Shown piece by piece: positions 1-5,406 of a stretch of DNA of 5,723 nucleotides; the first letter of the stretch is position 1, and each line of letters starts with the position of its first letter. Location of the stretch: the NCBI GenBank assembly GCA_027295975.1, contig JAPUJX010000304.1:1-5723 (forward strand), read 5' to 3'. This stretch comes from Gammaproteobacteria bacterium. GTDB taxonomy: Bacteria; Pseudomonadota; Gammaproteobacteria; Pseudomonadales; Azotimanducaceae. The notes beneath the pieces are model-generated. The model was given only the letters and a program-made list of their open reading frames with translations. It ran no database searches and had not been told where the DNA came from. A program made the translations under genes and the position numbers.

Positions 1-2
1 GG

Positions 3-860
3 CTTTCTTTTTGGGTTCCTCCCTCGCGAAAACCCGAGTTCCTCACAGACTACCGGTCGAGAGTCGTGCCCATTCTCGAGCGCTACGGCCTTGTCGATGG
101 CTCTGACCCCACGGATGTCGAACCAGACAGCCTGTTCAGCCGACTGTTCGTGATCGATTCGCCTGTCGATGTGAGAGAGAAGCGTGCCGCCCTGGAAATA
201 CGTGTCAAGATCGCAGGTATGTTTGAGGCGGCCGGGAAGCAAACGAGCCACCACGACGAGCTGCGGCGAATAGTGGCTATCGACGCCGACGCTGGCGGCG
301 ACCGAACCCCCCGCACGAGGTACCTGGCTGCGACCTCGGCGCTCGTCCTCTCCGAAATCCCTTATGAGCAGTTCACGGAGCTTGCGCTGACCCAGCCTTT
401 CGCCAGAAGCCTGGCTGAGAAACGCGCGCGCATGGATGCCGCGATGTCGTCCTTCGAGAGGCTGGTGGATTACCAGGTGGCGGAGGTTACTGCTGCCGCG
501 ACTTTTTATATTGCGGAGATATACAGTCACTTCGGCCGGGCGTTGATCGAGTCTGAACGGCCGTCGGATCTCGCTGCGACCGAACTCGCCGACTACGAAC
601 TTGCCATCGAGGAAGAGGCGTTTCCGTTCGAAGAGAGTGCCATCGAGGTGCACGAGAAAAACCTCGAGTTGATGGTTGCGGGGACGTTCAACGGCTGGGT
701 ACAGAGAAGCCTCGATCAGCTGGCCGTTTTGATGCCCGGACGTTATGCCAAGGTCGAGATCAGCAGCGGCTTCGTCGGTCCCGTCGAAGTTTTCGCCTAT
801 CGATCGCCCGCGTTGTCCGAGAAACTGGCTGGAGCGCAGAATGTATCCGCCGCGCACTGA
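3..860 (+). CDS. TPR-type envelope protein, C-terminal part (5' end outside window)
   Basis: The reading frame is open to the window edge, so this is the last 285 codons of a longer gene. A GTG at 66 is only an internal Val codon, because coding-like sequence continues upstream in frame and no ribosome binding site precedes it. The visible protein is almost entirely helical, acidic and Ala/Glu-rich, with no membrane segment. Motifs I associate with the C-terminus of large TPR proteins in gliding-like operons (GltE/AglT type) are DADAGGDRTPRTRYLAA, a TAATFYIAEIYSHFGRALIESE stretch (split here: TAATFYIAEIY, then SHFGRALIESE) and a YELAIEEEAFPFEESAIEVHEKN-like segment rich in Glu. The likely role is a periplasmic scaffold holding partner proteins; this is inferred from family and context. 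It overlaps the next gene by 20 bp, which suggests translational coupling. Family assignment is from memory and moderately sure; that it is a real gene is very likely. Confidence 0.75.
   Translation, partial: LSFWVPPSRKPEFLTDYRSRVVPILERYGLVDGSDPTDVEPDSLFSRLFVIDSPVDVREKRAALEIRVKIAGMFEAAGKQTSHHDELRRIVAIDADAGGDRTPRTRYLAATSALVLSEIPYEQFTELALTQPFARSLAEKRARMDAAMSSFERLVDYQVAEVTAAATFYIAEIYSHFGRALIESERPSDLAATELADYELAIEEEAFPFEESAIEVHEKNLELMVAGTFNGWVQRSLDQLAVLMPGRYAKVEISSGFVGPVEVFAYRSPALSEKLAGAQNVSAAH
831..834 (+). promoter_or_regulatory. Ribosome binding site of the TPR lipoprotein gene
   Basis: GGAG lies 6 nt before the ATG at 841, inside the end of the preceding gene. It decides the start: the frame is open further upstream to a GTG-type start at 745, but only the ATG at 841 has this site and puts a signal peptide at the N-terminus. 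Confidence 0.6.
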
Positions 861-1521
861 TTTTCAATGTCGGTTGTTGCTAGCCGCCGTGTTGTGTCTG
901 TTATTGATTGGCGGTTGTATGACACCCGCAAGGCGTAACGACGATGCCGCCTCATTGAGCGCTCAACGCGAAGAACCCGCGCGTTCAGCGCTGGTTGAGG
1001 TCGATGGGGAGGCGGGATTCACCGTCACGGAGGTTGTTAGGATCAACGGCGATGTTCGTGTCGATTACACCGAAGCCCTGAATCTACTTGCCCGGGGCGA
1101 CTCCATACGCGGCATCGCTCTGCTGGTTGAGGTGACAGACAAGGCGCCCCTCGCTACCGCACCATTCGTCGACCTCGGGATTGCGTACAGTCGGGCCGGC
1201 GTTTTTGAAAAAGCACAATTGAGTTTCAGTCATGCGCTGGCGTCCACCCCGGATCATCCCGTTGTGCACAACGAGCTCGGAATCGTCTACCGCAAGCTGG
1301 GGCGATTTGCGGCCGCTCGAAAAAGCTACGAGCGAGCACTGGCGGTTTATCCGGGGTTTCATTACGCACGCCGCAACCTGGCGGTGTTGTGTGATCTTTA
1401 TCTGGCGGATAAGGCCTGTGCACTCGAGCACTACGAGATATACCGCCAGGCGGTGTCAACTGATCGCGATGTCGACATCTGGATCAATGATCTTCGCAAC
1501 AGAATACCTACCACCGAGTAA
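841..1521 (+). CDS. TPR lipoprotein
   Basis: A 226-residue predicted lipoprotein. The N-terminus has a short charged part, a hydrophobic core (LLLAAVLCLLLI, about residues 12-23) and a lipobox ending IGGC, so Cys26 would be lipidated. Residue 27 is Met, not Asp, which fits sorting to the outer membrane. After a charged linker come about three TPR units at residues 75-104, 105-138 and 139-172, with typical signatures such as DLGIAYSRAGVFEKA and ELGIVYRKLGRFAAA followed by SYERALAVYP. The tail has two Cys nine residues apart (C184, C193) in LCDLYLADKACALEHYEIY, which could form a disulfide, and ends with WINDLRNRI. TPRs bind proteins, as in PilF and NlpI; here the likely job is to link outer membrane or periplasmic partners to the motor encoded downstream. 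ATG 841 was chosen over upstream starts because only it gives the signal peptide and has an RBS. The gene overlaps its neighbour upstream and ends 9 bp before the next one. Confidence 0.88.
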   Translation: MYPPRTDFQCRLLLAAVLCLLLIGGCMTPARRNDDAASLSAQREEPARSALVEVDGEAGFTVTEVVRINGDVRVDYTEALNLLARGDSIRGIALLVEVTDKAPLATAPFVDLGIAYSRAGVFEKAQLSFSHALASTPDHPVVHNELGIVYRKLGRFAAARKSYERALAVYPGFHYARRNLAVLCDLYLADKACALEHYEIYRQAVSTDRDVDIWINDLRNRIPTTE

Positions 1522-1530
1522 AAGGAAGCG

Positions 1531-1875
1531 ATGTTGATGAACGTGTTCGGGTTTGCAATTTTCCTGTTTTGTATTTCGTCAGCTGCCTCGACACATGCGG
1601 CTGACGTTGGTCAAGCGGGCGCGAAGGAGTTGTCTGGAATGTCGATTCTCGGGAACAGGGAGGCACCGAAATCGCTGGTGATCGTCCCGTGGAAGACCTC
1701 CCGGATTGGCGATGGAATTGGGGTCTCGAACATGCTCGACGAGAGAGCGCGCCCGGTGGACAAAGATGTCTTCATGCGTCAACTCGGATACTACCAACTC
1801 AGAACAGGTGCGCCAGCGCAAGCAGCATCGGAAATAGAAACGGCATCTACGGCGAAAACAGACGCGAAGCAGTAG
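1531..1875 (+). CDS. Small secreted protein of unknown function
   Basis: A 114-residue protein with a clear Sec signal peptide: a hydrophobic stretch VFGFAIFLFCISSAAS followed by THA, with likely cleavage after Ala23. The mature part is only about 90 residues. Its core, about residues 35-80, contains SGMSILGNREAPKSLVIVPW, then SRIGDGIGVSNMLDE and PVDKDVFMRQLGYYQLR; it looks like a compact conserved domain and the last 20 residues look disordered. I do not recognise a named domain. AAGGA at 1522-1526 precedes the start; an in-frame ATG at 1537 is an equally possible start and would shorten the protein by two residues. It follows the lipoprotein gene by 9 bp, so the two are probably co-transcribed, and it sits directly before the motor genes. 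A periplasmic accessory role in the same envelope machine is inferred from position only. Confidence 0.8.
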   Translation: MLMNVFGFAIFLFCISSAASTHAADVGQAGAKELSGMSILGNREAPKSLVIVPWKTSRIGDGIGVSNMLDERARPVDKDVFMRQLGYYQLRTGAPAQAASEIETASTAKTDAKQ

Positions 1876-1884
1876 ACAGATGTG

Positions 1885-1912
1885 TGAGATGTGTCAGGTG
1901 AGATGTGTCAGG
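1885..1912 (+). repeat. 14-bp perfect tandem duplication
   Basis: TGAGATGTGTCAGG occurs twice in direct succession (1885-1898 and 1899-1912), with a shorter partial copy (AGATGTG, 1878-1884) just before. It starts 9 bp after the stop codon of the secreted protein gene. Replication slippage is the simplest origin. The rest of the 138-bp gap before the motor genes (1913-2013) shows no convincing -35/-10 pair and no intrinsic terminator. Confidence 0.8.
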
Positions 1913-2013
1913 TAGTGGAGTTGTTGGTGGGCGAAGGGTGCGCCGCATCACGTTTGTCTTCGGGTTAAGTAATTAGTCTTTCTCCCGGATCAAGGGTTCA
2001 AGAGGTTGTTGTA

Positions 2014-2673
2014 ATGGACTTCGTTTATTCGATCGTGGCTTTTTTCGCCACGGGCGGCGCGTTCATGTATCCGATACTACTCGTATTCGTGATTGGCGTT
2101 GCAATCTCGGTCGAGCGTTTTGTCACACTCACGCTTGTCACCAATAAAAACCAGCTTGCCTGGAGCAGCATCCAGCCGCTCCTGTCCCAAGGCGAATTCG
2201 CCAAAGCGCGGGAGATGACCATGGGAGATAAAAGTCCGATTTCTCGACTTTTGTCCATGGGCCTGGCGCTGCAAGGCGCCGTGCGCAGGCGTGAGGACGT
2301 AGAGATCGCGATGGAAGAGGGCATGATGGAAATCATTCCACAGCTAGAGAAACGCACGCCTTATGTGGCGCTCGCTTCCAGCATCGCAACGCTGCTGGGT
2401 TTGTTGGGAACCATCATGGGTTTGATCTCAGCCTTCACCGCGGTTGCCAACGCCAATCCGGCGGAGAAGGCGGACCTGCTCTCGGCGAGTATTTCGGTGG
2501 CCATGAACACAACAGCTTTTGGCCTGATGGTGGCGATTCCGCTGCTGGTAGTTCACGCGTTGCTCGCCACCAAAACCAACGAGATCGTTGACGGTATGGA
2601 GATGGCCTCGGTCAAGGTACTCACGGCAATATCGACGCGGTCCAGGAGACAAGCGACCGCGCAAGCCGCGTAG
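2014..2673 (+). CDS. MotA/TolQ/ExbB-family proton channel protein
   Basis: A 219-residue inner-membrane protein with the ExbB/TolQ layout: three membrane helices at about residues 15-37, 117-141 and 159-185, and a cytoplasmic helical loop between the first two. The diagnostic stretch ASSIATLLGLLGTIMGLISAF (TM2) and SISVAMNTTAFGLMVAIP (TM3) matches the family. Thr133 and Thr167 line up with the pore threonines Thr148 and Thr181 of E. coli ExbB, whereas Val162 occupies the place of Glu176. In this family a pentamer surrounds an ExbD/TolR dimer and turns proton flow into movement. AGAGG at 2001-2005 is 8 nt before the ATG. The gene opens the motor cluster and is followed 32 bp later by the first ExbD. 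It is the only channel subunit in the window and would serve both ExbD proteins. It is not flagellar MotA, which is longer and has four membrane helices. Confidence 0.95.
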   Translation: MDFVYSIVAFFATGGAFMYPILLVFVIGVAISVERFVTLTLVTNKNQLAWSSIQPLLSQGEFAKAREMTMGDKSPISRLLSMGLALQGAVRRREDVEIAMEEGMMEIIPQLEKRTPYVALASSIATLLGLLGTIMGLISAFTAVANANPAEKADLLSASISVAMNTTAFGLMVAIPLLVVHALLATKTNEIVDGMEMASVKVLTAISTRSRRQATAQAA

Positions 2674-2705
2674 GACACCTCAATCGCTAACCCGAGGGCA
2701 GGGAC

Positions 2706-3197
2706 ATGGCCAGAACTCACCACTACAGAAGGCGCGTGACCGAGCCGACCGAGCTCGACGTAACGACGTTTCTCAATTTGATGGTCGTTCTGATACCGTT
2801 TCTGCTGATCACCGCGGTGTTTTCGCGCATCGCCATTGTCGAGCTGGACCTGCCTGCAGGAGCGGGCGGAGCGGCAGCAGAGAACCCGACATTCCGGGTC
2901 GAAGTCATCGTCCGTGAGTCCGGATTGGAGATCACGAACGGCAGCATGGTTATTGCCGGAATTCCAAAGGTAGCTGGCGAATATGACCTGCCGAAGCTCG
3001 CATCCCACCTGTTGTCGTTGAAGCGCGAGCACCCGGATGCCAACCAGGCATCCGTCTTGCTGGAACCCACCATCGCGTACGACTACCTGATTCAGGTCAT
3101 GGATGTGGTTCGCAGCGCCGAGATTGTGGAAGCGGAACAACGGGAACCGATTCAACTCGCCCTGTTCACCGAGATATCCATCGGGGAGGCGCCGTGA
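2706..3197 (+). CDS. ExbD/TolR-family protein 1, with Asn in place of the proton-binding Asp
   Basis: A 163-residue protein with a short basic N-terminus (HHYRRR), one membrane helix at about residues 20-42 and a periplasmic domain that ends in LFTEISIGEAP. The family signature before and in the helix is recognisable: LDVTTFLNLMVVLIPFLLI aligns with the NVTPFIDVMLVLLIIF region of E. coli ExbD. The Asp that carries protons there (Asp25) is Asn24 here, codon AAT at 2775-2777. The periplasmic part contains the usual late helix (YDYLIQVMDVVRSAEI). It probably pairs with the second ExbD inside the ExbB ring, as a heterodimer with one ionisable subunit; that is inference. GAGG at 2694-2697 lies 8 nt before the ATG. 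Its stop overlaps the GTG start of the next gene by 4 bp (GTGA), pointing to coupled translation. Confidence 0.93.
   Translation: MARTHHYRRRVTEPTELDVTTFLNLMVVLIPFLLITAVFSRIAIVELDLPAGAGGAAAENPTFRVEVIVRESGLEITNGSMVIAGIPKVAGEYDLPKLASHLLSLKREHPDANQASVLLEPTIAYDYLIQVMDVVRSAEIVEAEQREPIQLALFTEISIGEAP
3185..3189 (+). promoter_or_regulatory. Ribosome binding site supporting a GTG start of ExbD 2
   Basis: GGAGG within GGGGAGG sits 4 nt before GTG 3194, inside the end of the first ExbD gene. It is the strongest Shine-Dalgarno match in the window and favours GTG 3194 over the in-frame ATGs at 3221 and 3254, which have no comparable site. Confidence 0.6.
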
Positions 3198-3697
3198 AGA
3201 GTTCGCGACGCATCAAGCGGATGTCGAGAAAACGCCTGAAGCTCTTGACGAAGATGAACCTCACCTCGTTGATGGACGTGTTCACGATTCTGGTGTTTTT
3301 CCTGCTGGTCAATTCCGGCACCGCTGAAACACTGGCGACGCCTAAGCAACTCGACCTGCCGCAGTCGATTGTCGAGTCGAAACCGCGCGAGACGGTGGTG
3401 ATTTTCGTGGGCACCGAACATGTTGTCGTACAGGGTGTGTCGGTTGCCAGGGTCGCCGACATTCTTGAATCGCCCGAGGAGGATATCGAACCCATCATGG
3501 CACGGCTCGCAATGCTCAATGAGAACATCATCGGGTTCAATACGCTGCTTGTTGCCGAGAGCCGGGAGGTCACGATCCTGGCGGACAAGTCCACTCCGTT
3601 CAGCGTGGTGAAGAGAATCATGTCGACCTGCACGAGCCAGGGATACGGGCGCATCTCGCTGGCGGTCATTCAGAAGGATCAGGTCTCTCAGATCTAA
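3194..3697 (+). CDS. ExbD/TolR-family protein 2, with the conserved Asp
   Basis: A 167-residue protein, single-pass with a cytoplasmic N-terminus that is strongly basic (residues 2-20 hold about ten Lys/Arg). The membrane helix, about residues 22-42, begins MNLTSLMDVFTILVFFLL; Asp28 (GAC, 3275-3277) corresponds to the essential Asp25 of E. coli ExbD. The periplasmic domain has the typical late pattern ILADKSTPFSVVKRIMSTC followed by GYGRISLAVIQK, equivalent to the ADK..PY..V...M segment of ExbD proteins. It should be the proton-carrying partner in the motor. The start is GTG 3194, overlapping the stop of the previous gene by 4 bp and preceded by a strong RBS. The stop codon is followed after 3 bp by the ATG of the TonB-like gene, so the genes form a tight translational unit. 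Confidence 0.94.
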   Translation: MKSSRRIKRMSRKRLKLLTKMNLTSLMDVFTILVFFLLVNSGTAETLATPKQLDLPQSIVESKPRETVVIFVGTEHVVVQGVSVARVADILESPEEDIEPIMARLAMLNENIIGFNTLLVAESREVTILADKSTPFSVVKRIMSTCTSQGYGRISLAVIQKDQVSQI

Positions 3698-3700
3698 GTG

Positions 3701-5131
3701 ATGTATGTGAACGGGACAGTGTCCGAGGGAGGATCGGCGTCTGGGGAAAAACCCCTCACCCGGGAACAGTTGGCTGAGGAGCGCAAAACCCTCACCGAGC
3801 AGCACGAGCGGGCGCAACGCCAGCTCGAACGGCTCGACGCGGCGGTCTGCACCGCTGAGGACGAGTTGGTGGCGCACCTGGCGACTCGAGCACATTACGA
3901 CTTGCTCGAACAAACCTGCCAGACGTTGGAGAAACTCTCGGAGCACGGCGTTGCAGAGCTTTTCTGGGGCGAGAAGATGACCGGTGTCGCTGCCGATGCC
4001 CACTTGACTGACGTGTTGGCGAGAGTTGATGGTTTTTATGTCGAACTGAAGCACCTGGAAGACAAACATCGGTCTGCACTCTCCGCGATCGAGGGCCACC
4101 GGGAATTGCTCGATGTCCTCGATTACGATTTGGAACAGGTGCAGCAACGCGAAGAAAGCCGCAAGCAAGAGTGGATCATCGAGCGAGAGGCCACCGAACT
4201 GAAGGGTCTCCGGCTGGCGATGCCGTGGATGCGCGGATTCGAGGAAGACCGGCGTTTCCGCAAAACTCTTGCGGCCTCGGCGTTGACGGGCGTGTTAATC
4301 GGTCTGTTGATTCCGCTCATCGATATTCCCATACCCGAACGGGAGGAATTGATCGAGGTCCCGGAACGGTTTGCGAAACTAATTCGCAAGGAACCGGTAC
4401 AACCACTTCCGCCGCCCCCGCCGAAAAGGGAGAAGCGGCCGGAGGAGCCCATAGAGAAGGTTGAGCCTGAAGAGAAGTTCGAGTTGCCCCCGGAACCGGC
4501 AGTTGCCGTCGAAGCGAAGCCCAAGTCCACGCGCAGGAAGGTGAACTCCGTGGGCATCCTCGCCTTCCGCGAGAACTTTTCGCACCTGACAACCTCCAGA
4601 CCAATGGCACGGCTTGGGTCCCTGGCACGCGTTACCGATGCGGGCGAATCCGCCGTCGGACGAGCGATGGTCACGGTTCAGGGTACCGGTTCGAGCGGTG
4701 GGATCAATCTTGCCGCGATCAGCCGCGATATTGTTGGAGGCGACGTCGACCTGGTAGAGGGTGTTCGGCTGACCCGTGTCGAGAGCGCCATCGACGGTGG
4801 CGGCCTGGACGACCGTCCGCGGAGCTCGAGTGCCGCAGCGGGCCGGACGGACGAGGAGATACAAATTGTCTTCGACCGCTACAAGGCGGCATTATACCGG
4901 TTATACAACCGCGAGTTACGTAAGGATCCGACGCTGCAAGGGCAGATGGTGCTGCGACTGACCATCGAGCCGGATGGCAGCGTCTCGCTCTGCGGGTTGC
5001 AGTCCTCCGACATACGAGCGCCCGAACTCGAGCAGCGGGTGGTCAGCAGCGTAAACGGCTTTCGGTTCGGGGCGAAAGACGTCCCGGCAATCACCATCCT
5101 CTACCCGATCGATTTCCTTCCCACAGCCTGA
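3701..5131 (+). CDS. TonB-like energy transducer with AgmX/PglI C-terminal domain and cytoplasmic coiled coil
   Basis: A 476-residue protein in four parts (numbers from ATG 3701). Residues 1-186 are hydrophilic and helical with long Glu/Arg/Lys/Leu heptad-like stretches (about 18-60, 62-82 and 112-170), probably cytoplasmic coiled coils. Residues 189-209 form one membrane helix preceded by EDRRFRK, so the rest is periplasmic. Residues 230-280 are rich in Pro, Glu and Lys, including six prolines in a row, like the spanning arm of TonB. A middle segment (SVGILAFRENFSHL, 283-296) is followed by a Gly/Ser-rich region with GINLAAISRDIVGG. The C-terminal domain, about 383-476, with IVFDRYKAALYRLYNREL, LTIEPDGSVSLCGLQSSDI and YPIDFLP, fits the AgmX/PglI group related to TonB. 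It should carry motor movement to periplasmic or outer-membrane partners. GTG 3698, directly after the previous stop, is an alternative start; neither start has a well-spaced RBS, so coupling to the gene before is likely. Confidence 0.88.
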   Translation: MYVNGTVSEGGSASGEKPLTREQLAEERKTLTEQHERAQRQLERLDAAVCTAEDELVAHLATRAHYDLLEQTCQTLEKLSEHGVAELFWGEKMTGVAADAHLTDVLARVDGFYVELKHLEDKHRSALSAIEGHRELLDVLDYDLEQVQQREESRKQEWIIEREATELKGLRLAMPWMRGFEEDRRFRKTLAASALTGVLIGLLIPLIDIPIPEREELIEVPERFAKLIRKEPVQPLPPPPPKREKRPEEPIEKVEPEEKFELPPEPAVAVEAKPKSTRRKVNSVGILAFRENFSHLTTSRPMARLGSLARVTDAGESAVGRAMVTVQGTGSSGGINLAAISRDIVGGDVDLVEGVRLTRVESAIDGGGLDDRPRSSSAAAGRTDEEIQIVFDRYKAALYRLYNRELRKDPTLQGQMVLRLTIEPDGSVSLCGLQSSDIRAPELEQRVVSSVNGFRFGAKDVPAITILYPIDFLPTA

Positions 5132-5140
5132 CTAATTTGT

Positions 5141-5155
5141 GACGCGTGTCGCGTC
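5141..5155 (+). terminator. GC-rich hairpin just after the TonB-like gene (weak terminator candidate)
   Basis: GACGCG-TGT-CGCGTC is a perfect 6-bp dyad with a 3-nt loop, starting 9 bp after the stop codon. No T-run follows on either strand, so it is not a standard intrinsic terminator. Its place at the end of the cluster fits an RNA 3'-end stabilising hairpin or a Rho-dependent end. A second dyad, TCCGT/ACGGA, lies at 5168-5183. Confidence 0.25.
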
Positions 5156-5210
5156 CCACCCTGAGATTCCGTCTGACAACGGACGATGCTCAAACGGTCG
5201 TTTTCAGGTG

Positions 5211-5226
5211 TGTGAAACACGTCACC
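5211..5226 (+). promoter_or_regulatory. CRP/Vfr-like binding site
   Basis: TGTGA-AACACG-TCACC matches the CRP core TGTGA-N6-TCACA at 9 of 10 fixed positions with exact spacing. It lies in the intergenic region upstream of the surface protein gene. Its centre (5218.5) is 41.5 bp upstream of a start point near 5260 implied by the -10-like hexamer at 5248-5253, the standard class II activator spacing. FNR-family or other CRP-family regulators are alternatives. Confidence 0.4.
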
Positions 5227-5247
5227 ACAGACACCGGAACCTTGCGC

Positions 5248-5253
5248 AATAGT
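5248..5253 (+). promoter_or_regulatory. Possible -10 element of the surface protein gene
   Basis: AATAGT matches TATAAT at 4 of 6 positions. No good -35 hexamer is present at 17 bp (ACCACA), as would be expected of an activator-dependent promoter. If real, transcription would begin near 5260 and leave a leader of about 147 nt before the ATG at 5407. Weak on its own; the support comes from the spacing to the CRP-like dyad. Confidence 0.25.
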
Positions 5254-5272
5254 GTTCGGCAGGGACAAACCA

Positions 5273-5346
5273 GCACCGGAGAGACGGTGCAGCATGATTC
5301 CTGTCGCAACTCGCGACATGGAGGACGGTAATGCTGCGCTAACCGT
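5273..5346 (+). other. Potentially structured leader region upstream of the surface protein gene
   Basis: Three local hairpins occur in a row: GCACCG/CGGTGC (5273-5290, loop GAGAGA), TGTCGC/GCGACA (5302-5318, loop AACTC) and ACGGT/ACCGT (5325-5346, large loop). A competing long-range pairing, GCAGCAT (5289-5295) with ATGCTGC (5331-5337), would enclose the second hairpin and exclude the first and third. No T-run follows any of them and I do not recognise a known riboswitch class. Stems of this size can arise by chance in 275 bp. The rest of 5132-5406 has no convincing gene. Confidence 0.25.
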
Positions 5347-5406
5347 TCAAAAGGATTTGTTTCTCTTCAGGTGAATGCGGTCGCTCCATAGTGGTACGGG
5401 AGAGTG

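Noticed and set aside
745..840. Upstream extension of the lipoprotein gene to a GTG-type start at 745
   Set aside because: The extra 32 residues lie entirely in another frame of the TPR gene, would bury the signal peptide and lipobox, and have no ribosome binding site. ATG 841 is far better.
1954..1975. Promoter for the motor genes from TTGTCT and TAATTA
   Set aside because: The spacing is only 10 bp and the -10 match is poor; no better pair is seen in the gap.
2034..2052. Hairpin CGTGGC-TTTTTTC-GCCACG as terminator or attenuator
   Set aside because: It lies within codons 7-13 of the ExbB-family gene, the T-run is in the loop and not after the stem, and the bases encode a normal part of the protein (VAFFATG).
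2553..3155. Minus-strand open frame of 200 codons
   Set aside because: It lies opposite the end of the ExbB gene and most of ExbD 1 and has no domain-like pattern.
2014..3697. Flagellar MotA/MotB stator
   Set aside because: The channel protein has three, not four, membrane helices, the partners are short ExbD/TolR proteins, and there is no OmpA-like peptidoglycan-binding domain.
3152..4168. Long open frame on the minus strand (338 codons)
   Set aside because: It runs antisense to ExbD 2 and the TonB-like gene, both of which have clear family signatures. The translation is rich in Arg, His and Gln with no recognisable domain, as is usual for shadow frames in GC-rich DNA.
5146..5331. Open frame of 61 codons in the intergenic region
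   Set aside because: It has no ribosome binding site, starts within a hairpin, shows no recognisable pattern and overlaps the likely promoter of the next gene.
5255..5340. c-di-GMP (GEMM) riboswitch
   Set aside because: GGGACAAACC followed by a hairpin recalls part of the GEMM core, and such switches often precede surface protein genes, but the second conserved part (ACGCAAAGCC-like) and the GAAA tetraloop and receptor arrangement are missing.
5318..5374. Possible 18-codon upstream frame (MEDGNAALTVQKDLFLFR) in the surface protein leader
   Set aside because: There is no Shine-Dalgarno sequence before its ATG, and short frames like this are expected by chance.
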